Shown here: positions 33,500-44,476 of the stretch, piece by piece
Layout of the letters: each line of letters opens with the position of its first letter
How positions within the stretch are numbered: the stretch's first letter is position 1
NCBI GenBank assembly: GCA_026122225.1
Contig: JANEZZ010002202.1
Coordinates: 62,001-126,000, forward strand
DNA: 64,000 nt
Origin: Heloderma charlesbogerti
Lineage: Eukaryota > Chordata > Lepidosauria > Squamata > Helodermatidae
Direction: 5' to 3'
Made by a program: the position numbers and the translations under genes
Notes under the pieces: generated by a model
What the model was told of the DNA's origin: nothing
Seen by the model: the letters and a program-made list of their open reading frames with translations, nothing else
The model's database searches: none

Positions 33500-33630
33500 T
33501 TTATATTAATAAGGGATATGATTTAGGTCATACCTGAATGGTTTAGTGGTTTTCCCTACGTTCTTCAATTTAAGCCGAAATTTTGCAACAAAAAGCTCAT
33601 GATCTGAGCCACAGTCAGCTCCAGGTCTTG
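31511..33630 (-). mobile_element. BovB LINE truncated at both ends, nested in CR1
   Basis: The 5' limit is at a CAAGACCTGGAGCTGACTG segment (33630 downward), corresponding to 54683 of the copy at 53850-56857. The 3' limit is at GCTATGGTCCA (about 31512), about 50 bp short of the normal BovB 3' end, so the terminal GGGTCACGAAGAGTCGG segment is absent. The flanks are CR1 on both sides, with about 15 bp of CR1 (TAATAGAAGCACAGC in the copy at 15758) lost at the site. There is no duplicated target sequence. Confidence 0.9.
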
Positions 33631-33691
33631 ATGCAGCCCAAAATAGCATTTGCCTTTTTTGCAGCCACATCACATTGTTGGCTCATATTCA
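33631..33691 (-). mobile_element. CR1 fragment on the 5' side of the BovB insertion
   Basis: The reverse complement reads GAGCCAACAATGTGATGTGG and on to GCTATTTTGGGCTGCAT, matching 15696-15756 of the plus-strand CR1. It is the upstream part of the same CR1 copy as 30942-31510. Confidence 0.88.
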
Positions 33692-34034
33692 TTGCCCCTA
33701 AGCAAGAACAGTTAGAGCTTTTACAGAGGATGTGTTCACCTAATTATATCAAGTCTGTTTGTTGTCAAGGTGTTTTTGAACTAATCCATGAAGATCCTTA
33801 GTTTATTTTTACCTCTTCCCATTTTAACATATGGTCTTAACAAATTTATCTTGTTTGCAGACTGCCTGGCCTTTTAACTGTTTTATATATTCCTTTTAAA
33901 AATTATCTTAAGTATCACCTGAAGAGCATGTGTCATCTGCTCCTTATAGCTTTTGATTCATTAATGCTTACAGATTTAGTATATTTGCTACTTAACAACC
34001 TGCTCTAAAATAAAATATGTTCTAAAGTAATTAA
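33692..34034. other. Non-coding sequence, nothing recognised
   Basis: AT-rich flank. No supported feature. Confidence 0.45.
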
Positions 34035-34450
34035 GGGCGCAATCCTATGGGGATAGGCAGCCGTCTCTGAACTATTAGGCGACCACCTATCCACTACAGA
34101 GCAGGAGAAGCACGGAGGGGATTGTCTCTGTCGCGCTTCAGCCACCTTGCACTTGTGGCTAGACAGCTGATTTCAGCTGTTTAGCCGTGGAAAGGTGGAG
34201 CAGGGGAGGGGAAGCAGCTGCTGGACGACACATATGATGTGTCATACTGGCATTTCTGCCTTCCCCGCCCCCGAATGCCACCCAGAATACCCCATTTTCA
34301 CCATTCTGAGCTCCTTTTCTGACCGTGGCACATGGGGCCGTTCCGAGCTGCCTGCAAGGCAGTGCAGGATGGGGGGAAGGTTGGTTCATGCAAACCAACG
34401 TATCCTATGGCCGTCTAGCTGCTGAGTAGCGGCCATAGGATTGCTGCCTC
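34035..34450. mobile_element. Putative piggyBac-like MITE with CAATCCTATGG ends
   Basis: TTAA at 34031-34034 precedes GGGCGCAATCCTATGGGGAT; the right side reads GGCCATAGGATTGCTGCC. The right part also folds: GTATCCTATGGCCG pairs with CGGCCATAGGATTG (about 34400-34444). The right TTAA is not preserved, so the class is tentative. Confidence 0.5.
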
Positions 34451-34617
34451 TGTGAATTATATGTGATCAATATGTATGTCTCTTTTCCTTACAGCCACGT
34501 GAAGTTCTCAAGAGGCACAAAACCGCCTCAGAATTCCTGTTAAACTGAAGGAGCATGAAATTGTATTCAATAACATACTAACATGCTGCTATATTGATAA
34601 TTGCATTTTTTAAAATT

Positions 34618-35206
34618 TAGGGATGGATATTTCGGGGCACATTTTCCACAAACATGCACATTTATATGCACATTTTTTCAAATATAAGCATTTTTCCATT
34701 GAAGTAACATAGTTTTGTGTACACTTTTCTCTAGTGCATGCATTTTGTGTATACTTTCCACTAATATGCATTTTTGCCACACACACCCCAACAAACTGCA
34801 TTGCAAGCTCAGAAAAGTGCAGAGGTTGTGTGGTATCCAGTGGTGGCGCAGTGCTAGTACTAAATATATATTGCACTAGCACAAATGAATGCTAGTGCAA
34901 TGTCATTAGCACTTTCTAGTGGAAACTTGGAAAGGGAAAAAGCAGCAATTTGCTGTTGAAATTTGGTGCTGGCACTAAATTTTAGCGGCAAATCACCACT
35001 TTTCCCCTTTGTATTAGCAAGAGCTAATGATATTCTACTACCTGTGGTTTACACTAGCATAATGTCATTAGTGCTAGGCTTACGCCACCATTGGATACTA
35101 CCCTTTGGCATAAAAATCTGTCTTAGCTTGCGTATTGACTCAGGAGGTACAAATTTGGTAAATTTATAGAAAAACCTTGACGGAATGAATTCCTCACCAA
35201 TCCTTA
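34618..35206. mobile_element. Putative hAT-like element, AT-rich family, carrying a nested MITE
   Basis: Left TAGGGATGGATATTTCGGGG, right TCACCAATCCTTA. Repeats of TATGCACATTTT / TATGCATTTTTG type fill the left part, as in 3032-3459. The flanks TTAAAATT and TTTATATC match only at 5 of 8, so this is weak. Confidence 0.4.
34832..35102. mobile_element. MITE with GTATCCARTGGTGGCG inverted ends
   Basis: Left GGTATCCAGTGGTGGCGCA and right TTACGCCACCATTGGATAC are inverted. The interior repeats CACTAGCACAAATGAATGC and GCTAATGATATT-type blocks. A diverged relative may be at 47730-47872. No clear target duplication. Confidence 0.6.
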
Positions 35207-35559
35207 TTTATATCTAACACTTATCTTACAACGGGGAGAGTAAGGGGACAGTAAACATTTCTCTCTCTCAATTTGAACATAAGGTAGAGCTAGAATACCT
35301 TTCCTTCCTTGTGTTTTCCCCATGTAAGAAGAAAATAAAGGGAAGCTACTGGCTTGTTTTGAGGGACTGAATGTAGGGGCAATAAGCAGGAGCAACTGAA
35401 GTGTGGACAGAGGCAAATAGGAATCACCCAGCATATAAACAATACAGACTGAGAAAGAAATCATTTGCATCCCATCAGGAATAAAAAACGGTATTTTCCA
35501 TTCCCATGAATTGTGCTTCAGGCAGATTTCTTCATCCCTTCTTTTCCAACCTGAATGCA

Positions 35560-35561
<2 letters not shown>
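35207..35561. other. Non-coding sequence, nothing recognised
   Basis: No supported feature apart from the microsatellite that follows. Confidence 0.45.

Positions 35562-35624
<63 letters not shown>
35562..35624. repeat. (CT)n(CA)n compound microsatellite
   Basis: About 19 CT units followed by about 12 CA units. Confidence 0.95.
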
Positions 35625-35625
<1 letters not shown>

Positions 35626-36782
35626 TTTTAGTTCTACTTACGATTTTGATAGTGTTAGAATTGTGAAACTCAGCGAAATTTGAGCTTTCTTAAAAGATAA
35701 TACTGAATGAGTTTTCATTTTTGGCCCCTAGGAACTGCTGCTGTATTTTCAGTGGGACTGTGATCTATACCGCTAAACATTTATTGAGATAAGATAGCTG
35801 TCCCCTTGAGTAGGAGAATTCCTTTTGAACAAAACACCTGAAGAATCTTGAGTAGAGAGCTGCTTATTAGATGGTGCAACTGCAGAACTCCACCTTCCTT
35901 AACCCTAATCACATGTTGTGGGAGGGGAAGATGATATCTAAACCAAGGAAGGGCTCTGGAAGCATAGGACATGTGCAGCCTTATACTATACTTCTCTGCA
36001 GAGCTAAATCAGTGCTGCAGGTGCTACTGGTTTCCATGCATAGATCATCCCCTTTTCCACATGCTGATTATAAAGCCCTGTTCCGGCTAGATCAAGCTTT
36101 TGCATTTTTAATACATATCACCACGCTCACCCAGGGCTAGAGAAGTCACTCATGCAGACATATTTTTAAAACTTTCATTAAAATGTTTATCACATCCATG
36201 TAACTTGTGAAACAATAACATTTTCACTGAAAGAAATGTATGTTTTTGTTTTAAAGAACACTGCACTGGTGCAAATGGGCTAAATACATGTTTGAATTAA
36301 GGTAATAAATTGAAGAATAAATAATTTCTTCCAGTTAATTAAGAGACATTGCAATACTTATTTTTACCTAATTCAGTTGTTAAAAACCAAGACAGCTAAA
36401 ACAGGTTAAAAAGTCCTTTAATGAATTGATAAACCTTCAATATGAGTCTTCCAGGATAAGCTTTTTTACATTTAAGGACATTTTACCAACCATTCGATGT
36501 CTTGGGGCATATGGCTCTCCACTTTTTGATAAGCCAAAATACATTCAGTATGCAAAAAGAGATTCTAAAATGCAATGCACATATGCTGATAAGGAAAAGA
36601 AGAAACGAAAGTAGGAGGCAAAGGCTAATGCAGTCAATAAAAAGCCAAGCTAAAGAACAGCACATAATTCCACGAAGGGACTGCACAAGTGAATCAAGAG
36701 GTACCAATCCTTCTGCACACGTATAGCTATGCTGATTAATCCACCTGAGAAGATACTTAATAGAAGATACTGGATTAATCAG
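35625..36782. other. Non-coding sequence, nothing recognised
   Basis: No supported gene or repeat. The frames here lack recognisable motifs. Confidence 0.45.
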
Positions 36783-37165
36783 CATTTAGAAGAGCCCTGC
36801 TGGATCAGACCAAAGCCTTGTCTGTTTCTCTGGATCAAACCAGCATCCTGTTTCTCACACTGGCCAATCAGATGACTCTGGCAAGCTCACAACAAGGCCG
36901 TAAGGGCAATAGCTGTTGTTCTCCAGCAACTGGTATTCAGAGGCACACTGTCTATAAACCTGGAGGTTGCATACAGTCACCATGACTGCTAGACATAGAT
37001 AGCCTCATCCTCCATTAATTTGTTTAATCCACTTTTAAAGCCATCCAAGTGGATGGCCATCATTACTTCTTGCAGAAGCGAACTGCATAGTAACTATGTG
37101 TAAAGAAATGCTTCTTCTTGTCCACCCTGAATCTCCCACCACTCAGGTGCATTGCATGATATCAG
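36783..37165 (-). mobile_element. CR1-type LINE 3' end
   Basis: AGAAGAGCCCTGCTGGATCA, CAGCAACTGGTATTCAGAGG, TAGATAGCCTCATCCTCCAT and TTAAAGCCATCCAAGTGG blocks, then CTGAATCTCCCACC. This is the longest copy of the GCTGGATCAGACC family in the window. A short internal duplication (CTGGATCA twice, near 36799 and 36831) is visible. Confidence 0.68.
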
Positions 37166-37364
37166 GTTCTGAGAGAGGGGGAAAAGCTTCTTTGGATACA
37201 AATTTAGCCATTTGAAAACAATTTATTCAAAGAGTAATATAAGATTGAGATCCAGTGTGACCCAGTGGCTTGAGTACTAGACTTTGTTCTGCAATTAAAC
37301 CCAGCACGTCTCTCACACAGAATAAAATCTAACAAACTTAAAGTGTAGGGTTAATGGCATACAA

Positions 37365-37491
37365 CAGCCTTCCCCAACCTGGCATCCTCCAGATGTGGTG
37401 GACTACCACTTCCACCATCCCCATTCAGTCAGCATGCTGGCTGGGGATGATAGGCATTGTAGTCAGATGGCACGCGGTTAGGGGATGCTGG
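37365..37491. mobile_element. Short hAT-type MITE (CAGCCTTCCCCAACC ends)
   Basis: Left CAGCCTTCCCCAACCTGG, then CCTCCAGATGTGGTGGACTA, folds back through CATGCTGGCTGGGGATGATA and ATTGTAGTCAGATGGCA. The right end is GTTAGGGGATGCTG. A class of short amniote MITEs with these ends is familiar to me. No duplication verified here. Confidence 0.6.
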
Positions 37492-38485
37492 TGTATTACT
37501 ACCTCTATAACTTTGAAATTATTTTTTCCTCAGCTGTCGAGATACACAAAATACTTTTTCACACAAAACTGGCATTGCATTTGCTTTTTTGATAAACATA
37601 AATATGAAATACAACACACCAGGATTTTTATTTATAAATAAATAAATTCAGACCACAAATGGCATATTCCCTCCATACATGTTCCCTCAGACCAACTTGC
37701 TGGGAACTTCTTCAACCAAAGCTGAACTGTGCCAGGGAAGCCACAGCACTGCCCCCATTGCACTGCATTGTCACTGGATTATGCAAATTGTTCAAGGATT
37801 GTTTGCAAAGTGGGATAGTGTGTTTAAAAATGTATAGCCCACCCATACTGCCATGTGACACAATAATCTGAGCTGAGACATGGAGCACAGGACCACACTA
37901 ATGGGGCTCCATTTTGTTCATCATGTCTACATCAAAGAGTAGTATGAAGATGACAAACTGACCTCTTCATAGTAAGCTGCCACAACTTACCAACCCTTTG
38001 AGGGTTGTAGACATTGAACGTTCACAAACTTCACTCATCCGCCACCCATAATTATAACATCATAAGTATGTTGGCAGTAAGCAGGGACTCTTTGCTATAT
38101 GTGCATGTGTATATACATTTGTTTTGGCAGCACCTAGCAGGACATGGCAGAAAGCGGGGAGGAAGGTGACAAAAACCCACAGATGCTGATGTGGGACAAC
38201 AAACTGACAATAGCTTTATTGGTTACAGCGTGAATAGGATTTTTTCTCGTGGGGGCACAGGGCATGGAGCCAACCACTGGGCAGCCCTTCTGATGGCTGA
38301 TGACCTCATCCCAGCCCATGTGCCAGGTGCGTGGAGGGGAGTTCAGATGTCAGAGCTCCCAGTAGTGCAAACCGCTTATGAGAGCCCTTTCTGTGTCCCA
38401 GGTGTGGCAAGCCAAGTAGCCTGCCATAATGGGCAGGGCATTGAAGCCACACTTCTCACAATGCTTAAAGAGATTCACACTGGGG
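37492..38485. other. Non-coding sequence with one unassigned frame
   Basis: The plus frame 38191-38496 (101 codons) ends inside the H element border and has no recognised motif. Nothing else is supported. Confidence 0.4.
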
Positions 38486-38493
38486 GGACTGGG

Positions 38494-39288
38494 TAGGGAT
38501 GTCAGAGAATTTTGCCATGAATCTTGGGGAGGCCGAATGCCAGCGCATTCGGCCCCCCGAAATTGGTGGCGAAATGGTCTGCCCCCCCACCCCCCCCGGG
38601 ACGGGACTTACCTTGTGCGAATGTCCCTGGCGGCGGCTCCGGTTTGGCGGCAGTTCGGCTGTGGCGGCTGCGGCGGCCGGTCTTCCGACCGGCTGCTGCC
38701 GCCGCCATTTCCAAGTAAAAAAAACAAAAACAAAAAACATGTTAGGCTACGTAAAGATTTACGTAGCCTACCATAGCTAGATTTTTAAAAAACACCGTGA
38801 CAGGCTACGTAAATGTTTACGTAGCCTATCACAGCTGAGTGAAAACAAACAAACAAACCACACGTACGCAAATGGCAGCGCCCATGAGCGCCGCCATTTG
38901 TGTTCCTTATTTTGGCATGTGTAGTCTACGTAAACATTTACGTAGACTACAACGAAAATAAGGGGAACGCAAATAGCCCTTACACGTTGTGTACGTGCGG
39001 GTTTTTTTTTTCTCACTCAGCCGTGATAGTCTACGTAAACATTTACGTAGCCTATCACGGCTGACTGCAGGGACACAAACGGCAGCGGCTACGGCCGCTG
39101 CCATTTGTGTCCCAGCCGGCCGGGATTCGTGGCGGGAGGGACGGGGTGCCTCCCCCCCAGCCAGAATTTCGGGGGGGAGGGATGGGGCGCCTCCCCCCCG
39201 GCCAGAATTTCGGGGGGAGGGACGGAGCGCCTCCCCCCCACTGCGAATCAACTTTCGGGTTCAGGTAAGGGACTTTCGTACATCCCTA
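38494..39288. mobile_element. H-family non-autonomous hAT element
   Basis: Left end is End2 (TAGGGATGTCAGAGAATT); right end is End1 (GGACTTTCGTACATCCCTA). The perfect 8-bp duplication GGACTGGG is at 38486-38493 and 39289-39296. It is 795 bp. Hairpins of GTTAGGCTACGTAAAG, GTGACAGGCTACGTAAATG, GTAGTCTACGTAAAC and GTGATAGTCTACGTAAAC type lie between 38738 and 39062, with AAATGGCAGCG and AAACGGCAGCGG stems between. About 40-bp repeats lie at 39140-39240. ACTTACCTTG near 38606 and CAGGTAAGGG near 39262 are the outward donor-like motifs. Non-coding. Confidence 0.93.
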
Positions 39289-39296
39289 GGACTGGG

Positions 39297-39966
39297 AAGC
39301 TCAATCCCACTCCCCCCAACAAATGGAGCCAACCCAATGCCCTCTATGCCTCAAAGCTGTGGAAAAAGAAATATAATAAACATTTTACCTTGGCTATAGC
39401 TACATTAACATATACACAATGTAGTCTTGCTACAGAGAAGAAAACCCTGCATACCAGAGCCAATTGTATGTGCAGGTAAATTCCTTCCCAGCCCTGTTAA
39501 CTAGTGAGTGACATACATCCCTAGATGTAAGAAATAATCCATTCACTTTAGTGTAGGTAGATGAGGAAGTCTGCAACAGTAATGCTGGTGCTGCAGCTCA
39601 GGCTGGTTTTTATGTGCCTGAGTGGGCCCAGAGGAAGAGAATCTTCCCACCAGTCTGCCCCTCACTTCTTTTCCTGCAGTTGGCCAATAACAGCCCAGAC
39701 TGGTTCATTGTTCTCACCTCAAGCTGGCCACAGGAAATGCTGCAGTGGCGGCAGTGGCAACTGGATGGATTCTCCTCCCCTCCTGGCACCTCCACAATAT
39801 GCAGTTCCATGGTAAGACAGGAACTGTCCCATCTGGGCCAAACTCAGTGGCGAAGTGTGTGTGTGTGGGGGGGGAACACAGGGGAGCACAGCTTTGGGAC
39901 TTTTTCAGAGCAGGAGTGATGTCATCATCTGCCAAAGTGCCAGGTGAATTGTCCTTGTTCTAGGAG
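39297..39966. other. Non-coding sequence, nothing recognised
   Basis: Overlapping short frames at 39561-39963 lack motifs. A GTGTGTGTGGGGGGG patch is near 39860. Confidence 0.4.
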
Positions 39967-40048
39967 CTGAATTTATTTATTTATTTATTTATATTTCATT
40001 TCTATACCGCCCAATAGCCGAAGCTCTCTGGGCAGTTCATAAAAATTG
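39967..40048 (-). mobile_element. L2-type LINE 3' terminal fragment
   Basis: A (TTTA)n tail, then CATTTCTATACCGCCCAATA, GCCGAAGCTCTCTGGG and CAGTTCATAAAAATT, the L2 3' end as at 3915-3990. 5'-truncated to about 80 bp. Confidence 0.72.
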
Positions 40049-41330
40049 TGAATGAGGTGATAATGACTTATATTTGTGAAAGAGTATCATAAAGGAGGTC
40101 AGAAAATGAAGAAAAACAAGCAAAGGCTTAATCTTCCTTCCTTCTTGCTAAAACCTATCTTTAATAATAAAAACCCAAAGCTGGGTGATGACATCCACTG
40201 GTATCCATGCCTACTTCCGTTATCTGGCTCACAGACAGACCAGTGGACAGCACTAAGTTTGGAATTATGGGCATCAGGGCTTAGCATGAAGGCCCTCAAT
40301 AATATGTTTGTGTATTACATTTATATTCAAACTTTTTTCCATGGAGCTCAAGGCAATATAGATAGCTCTCCCATCTAGGCGATGGGCAGACCCAGAATTG
40401 CTTATATTCAGCAAAGCTGCAGCTATACAATATGCCTTCAGACAATGTCATATGTTGCTATAGTTTACTGCAACCACTAAAACATAGTGGCAATTTTGAC
40501 TTGTTACAACTTTGAACAACAACAAGGATATTCTGGCAGTTAAATGAATATTATTACAGTTGCTATAGACAATAGTCATCACATTAATTTCTTTGAATAA
40601 GGGAATGAAGAGACTAAATAATAGTTTATTGACAGAGATGCCACCTTTTATTTTTTAAAATGGCTTTTTAATTAAATTAAATTTTAATTAAAAATGTATG
40701 TATCTGTATTATAACTTGCATGAAATCCTGAGAATCAGATGGGATGTGCTTATTAATAAAGAAGCAATTTCTTTGCAGTGTTTGCCGAGGATGGAATGTA
40801 CCAAAAAGCCTGATGAACTAATAAACAACAACAACTGATCAGTTCTTTCTGCAGAAAGAACCAGGCAATCCTAGAGAAGAAGGCAAGAAATGGCAGAAAT
40901 GTCTGACATAAATTTCTTGTTTCCTTTACATGCTAGAGCAATTAGCAGCTGGCTAATGATGTAATGTTTATTTTTATTTATTTAATTATTTTGTAATTGA
41001 CCACACAGGTTAGTGCTCAAAATCACCTATCAAGATGTGCAAATGTTCAGAAGCAAAAGGGGAAAAAAGGAAGAAGAAAGGATTTAAGCCGAGTAATTGC
41101 ATAACAGAAACATTTTGTTCCTGGCACGGTATATCATAATAAATGCCAGGATAACTTCATTTATGACTATAAAGTATCAGCAATTATCAGCCATCATGCA
41201 CTTCCTATAAACTACTGATAACCTCAGTAACCTTGGATGATTTAGGCTGCACTAACCTATAAAAAAACTATTGTGTTATTTTACCTTACTTGTAATCTGT
41301 TATCTGTGATGATTGATGAATGCAAAAAGA
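40049..41330. other. Non-coding AT-rich sequence
   Basis: A SINE/BovB-like tail fragment (TATTACATTTATATTCAAAC, then CCATGGAGCTCAAGGC) may lie at 40308-40378. Nothing else is supported. Confidence 0.4.
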
Positions 41331-41338
41331 TATCCCAC

Positions 41339-41563
41339 TAGGCATCGCAGAGAATTCCTGAAATCCGTGGCGGAATAAAGCCCCCACACCCTGCGAAATG
41401 GGCCCAGAATGGAGCACCAACCTGCTGCCAGCTGGGCAGGATTCCGGGGGGGAGGAACAGATTGCCTCCCCCACCGTCAAGGATTCCGGGGGGAGGAACA
41501 GATCGCCTTCCCCCACCTGCGGAACTCGGCGGAGCCAGGTAAGCGGGGTTTCGTATACCCCTA
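41339..41563. mobile_element. Minimal H-family hAT element, hairpin interior deleted
   Basis: Left is End2-like (TAGGCATCGCAGAGAATTCC); right is End1 (GTTTCGTATACCCCTA). The flanks TATCCCAC (41331-41338) and TATCCTAC (41564-41571) match at 7 of 8. Only 225 bp: both ends and the GC-rich repeats (41446-41515) remain, and the TACGTA hairpins are gone. CCAGGTAAGCGG near 41535 is the outward donor-like motif of End1. Confidence 0.82.
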
Positions 41564-41716
41564 TATCCTACAAGCTAGGCTTCAGCAGTATGTGAACCGA
41601 GAACTACCGGAAGTACAAGCTGGGTTTTGAAGAGGCAGAGGAACTAGGTATCAAATTGCCAACATTCGCTAGATCATGGAGAAAGCAAGAGAATTCCAGA
41701 AAAAGTCTATTTCTGC
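41564..41716 (+). mobile_element. BovB LINE internal fragment
   Basis: Matches 55610-55760 of the intact BovB copy: CTACAAGCTAGGCTTCAGCA, CCGGAAGTACAAGCTGGGTT, AATTGCCAACATTCGCT. It ends abruptly at TATTTCTGC where the next H element begins, and starts at the right flank of the small H element at 41339-41563. Both borders are therefore H elements. Confidence 0.88.
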
Positions 41717-42750
41717 TAGGGATGGACGAAAGTCCCTTACCTGGTCCCACAGCTTTTTTCGGTGGTGGGGGAGGCACTCCGTTTCTCCCCCCGAAATTCT
41801 TGGTGGGTGGGGAGGCGCCCCGTCCCTCCCCGCCAAAATTCTGGCCGGGGGGGAGCGCCCCGCCTCTCCGGCCATGAAAGAAAAAAGTAAAGTAAAAAAA
41901 AAAAAAAGTGATAGGCTACGTAAAGATTTACGTAGCCTATCATGGCTAGATTTTCAAAGTCAGCCGTGATAGGCTAAGTAAATCTTTACGTAGCCTATCA
42001 CGGCTGACTTTAAAAAAAAAAGAAAAAAAAGCGTGTATGCAAATGGCGGCGACCATGGGCGCCGCCATTTGCGTTCCTTATTTGGGCATGGGTAGTCTAC
42101 GTAAAGATTTACGTAGACTACAGCGAAAATAAGGGCAACGCTATTATTATGGCAGGGGCGGCGGGGGCAGCGGCGGCAGGGGCGGCGGCAGTGAGTGCAG
42201 TGGCGGCGGGGGTGGCGGCAGGGGCGGCAGGTGTGGCGGCAGAAGGTGCAGCAGTGGCAGGGGTGGTGGCAGTGGCAGGGGTGGCGGGAGCTGGTCTCCT
42301 GGCTGGGCGCAGCATACACAAATGCTTTCGCTATTTTTAGCCGTTCTAGCCTACGTAAATATTTACATAGGCTAGAACGGCTAAAAATAGCAAACGCAAA
42401 TGGTGGCCGCCGTAGCTGCCACCATTTGCGTACGCGTTTTTTTTTACTTTGCCGTGATAGGCTACGTATTTACGTAGCCTATCGTGGTTAAGTACAGGGA
42501 CGCAAACGGAGGCGGCTATGGCCGCCGCCATTTGCGTCCCTGCTGCCCAGCAGCCGGATGTCCAGCTGCGGGCGGAGCTGGCTAGTGGCTCCACGGAATC
42601 CCTGTGGAGTGGAGCCGGCCAGGCAGGATTCTGGGGGAAGGGACGGAACGCCTCCCCGCCCGTCGAGGATTCCGAGGGGAGGGATGGAGCACCTCCCCCC
42701 CCACTGCGAAGCAGATCCGTGAAATGGTAAGTGGCTTTTGTACATCCCTA
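41717..42750. mobile_element. H-family element with two End1 termini
   Basis: Both tips are End1: left TAGGGATGGACGAAAGTCCC, right GTGGCTTTTGTACATCCCTA. The flanks ATTTCTGC and GTCAGGAT do not match, and the left flank is BovB while the right is not. This suggests recombination or deletion between two H copies rather than one insertion. The interior has hairpins at about 41908-41942, 41966-42002, 42091-42122, 42343-42382 and 42451-42486, AAATGGCGGC stems, and a GGC-rich minisatellite at 42151-42300. Confidence 0.8.
42151..42300. repeat. GGCRGG-rich minisatellite within an H element
   Basis: Imperfect tandem GGCAGGGGC / GGCGGC units. The Ala/Gly-rich frames on both strands here are artefacts of this repeat. 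Confidence 0.8.
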
Positions 42751-43280
42751 GTCAGGATATCTCCAGAAGGCAGGCTCCTCGTACTACCTAGTGTTACTAA
42801 AAGCATTGTGCACCTATTACATGTTTTTCACCTTAACAGATTCTTTTCTGGTAAGAAAAAAAGATGGAAAAAATGGAGGAAAAATGCAGGAGTGTGTCAC
42901 CTTCAAAATACAAACCGAAGACATCATCTGGATCTCTGATAAAATTCCATGAATTAGGCAGGAAGACTGCAGAATAAAAGGCTCACTAGAAGCACCCTCA
43001 GTATGTAAGTCTGGGATCCCCATCATGGTTTTGGCAGACACCTCCTTTGGCACCCACCAGGCTCCTTGACCCTCCTGATATATTTTTTGAAAGATTTTTA
43101 AAATTAATTTTGTTAAGAAGTTGGGGGGCATGCTATAAAGCAAAGCTCTAGACTCCAGTACCATCTTTATTTTCAAGAATCCCTCTGGTCCCAACACCAT
43201 CCCAGAAGCATTCTTGGAAAAGAAACAATGGTGGGTGGCTTCACCCCAGTGCTTCATTTTGAAAGAAAAACTGGGGTGAG
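42751..43280. other. Non-coding sequence, nothing recognised
   Basis: The minus frame 43257-42817 (146 codons) has no recognisable domain. Confidence 0.4.
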
Positions 43281-43299
43281 CAAGGCGGGGGTGTCTGTG

Positions 43300-43480
43300 G
43301 TTCTATGTGTGTGTGTTAGCTGGTTTGTTTGTGCCTGGGTGTGCGTATGATATGCATTTTGCTTAGGTTTGGGGGGGGGGTTAGTGAGGTGTGTTGTATT
43401 TTGCCTGGGGTGTGTGCGTGTGCGTGTGTGCGCGCATGTACGTGCATGTGTGCGTGTGTGTGGTGCTTGTGCTTTGCCTG
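43300..43480. repeat. GT-rich low-complexity tract
   Basis: Interrupted GTGTGTG / GTGCGTG repeats with a G-run near 43370. The Cys/Val-rich and His/Thr-rich frames on the two strands are by-products. Confidence 0.8.
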
Positions 43481-43529
43481 GCATCTCTGGTGTGGGTGGG
43501 TATTTTGCCTGTATGCCTGTGTCTCTACG

Positions 43530-43945
43530 CATTTCTCACCAGTTTGCCTTCTGTGAAACTGGCATTTTGTTGTGCTTTGTGGAGGCAAATATGTGATTTT
43601 GTATTTGGGCTCAGACCCCACCTCTGCCTTGACTCTTAAGTCTTATCAGTTTGCCTCTGTGAAATGGGTTGTGGAGCAATAACAACAAAAAAGAGACCTG
43701 TGGATTCAAAAGAGTGGTTTTGTATTTTGGAGCTTAGAGCCCTGCTCTGCCTTGTACTTAAGGCTCTTGGGAAAGTTACTTTTATTTTAGCATCACCAGT
43801 TTGCCTTCTGGGAAATGGGTGTTTTGTCATTAGCCATGCCTACCATAGAGCCTTTTTGTGAATGAACAACACCTCATGGTAGCCTTTTTGTAAGATCACC
43901 CACAATTTCAAGTGTGGCCACTGGCCCAAAAGGGTTGGGGACCCC
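43530..43945. mobile_element. hAT-like element fragment (GGGGACCCC end), internally duplicated
   Basis: The right end GGGTTGGGGACCCCTG (about 43934-43948) and the interior TTTGTATTTTGGAGCTTAGA match the family at 16858-17230. The block CACCAGTTTGCCTTCTG occurs twice (near 43537 and 43795), which suggests tandem duplication. The left end was not found. Confidence 0.5.
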
Positions 43946-44476
43946 TGCGGTAAGACATTCATCTTTGATTTTGTTTTTCTCTAGGCTGGTAAGAGTGTGG
44001 ATTTTGCACCTACCAGGACATCTGAAACAGGCATGAAAAAAGTATTCCCAACTCCTGTAATTTTATAACATATGGGGTACTTAAAGCCCTTTCTTCACAG
44101 GATTCTTGAATTTTGAGAGCAACTTAACTTTTTATATTTTTTTAAAGGATACAGTAAAAACACTTAAATCACACACAAATCATGAGCCATTTTGATTGTG
44201 GAGGGACAGCTAGAAACATGATTATCCAGCCCCAAAGCATAATACTCTCAATATGAAATAGGTTTCTCCTATTGCAACTGCCATCAAGAATTTAAGGATT
44301 TCCAAAATCCATATTAGTGTCATATCTTTATTAGTTAAATCAAAAGTTCTCCAGATCTTATAATCAGACAAAATGATACAAAAGCAGGACTGGGGGTGTG
44401 GGGTGGGAATCTTACTAGATGTTGAAGCCATGGCGTCTAAATGATCACAATCTTGAAATGGAATGGTGGGAATGGT
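43946..44476. other. Non-coding sequence, nothing recognised
   Basis: No supported feature before the BovB 3' end. Confidence 0.45.

Noticed and set aside
38191..38496. 101-codon open frame left of an H element
   Set aside because: No motif, no signal or domain, and the stop lies at the H insertion border. I cannot support a gene.
39511..39530. GACATACATCCCTAG, which looks like an H right end
   Set aside because: No matching left end or duplication was found nearby and the motif is short, so I did not call an element.
42149..42340. Ala/Gly-rich frame of 63 codons
   Set aside because: It is produced by a GGC-rich minisatellite inside an H element; both strands give similar low-complexity frames.
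43254..43639. His/Thr-rich and Cys/Val-rich frames of 75-101 codons
   Set aside because: They come from an interrupted GT/CA repeat tract.
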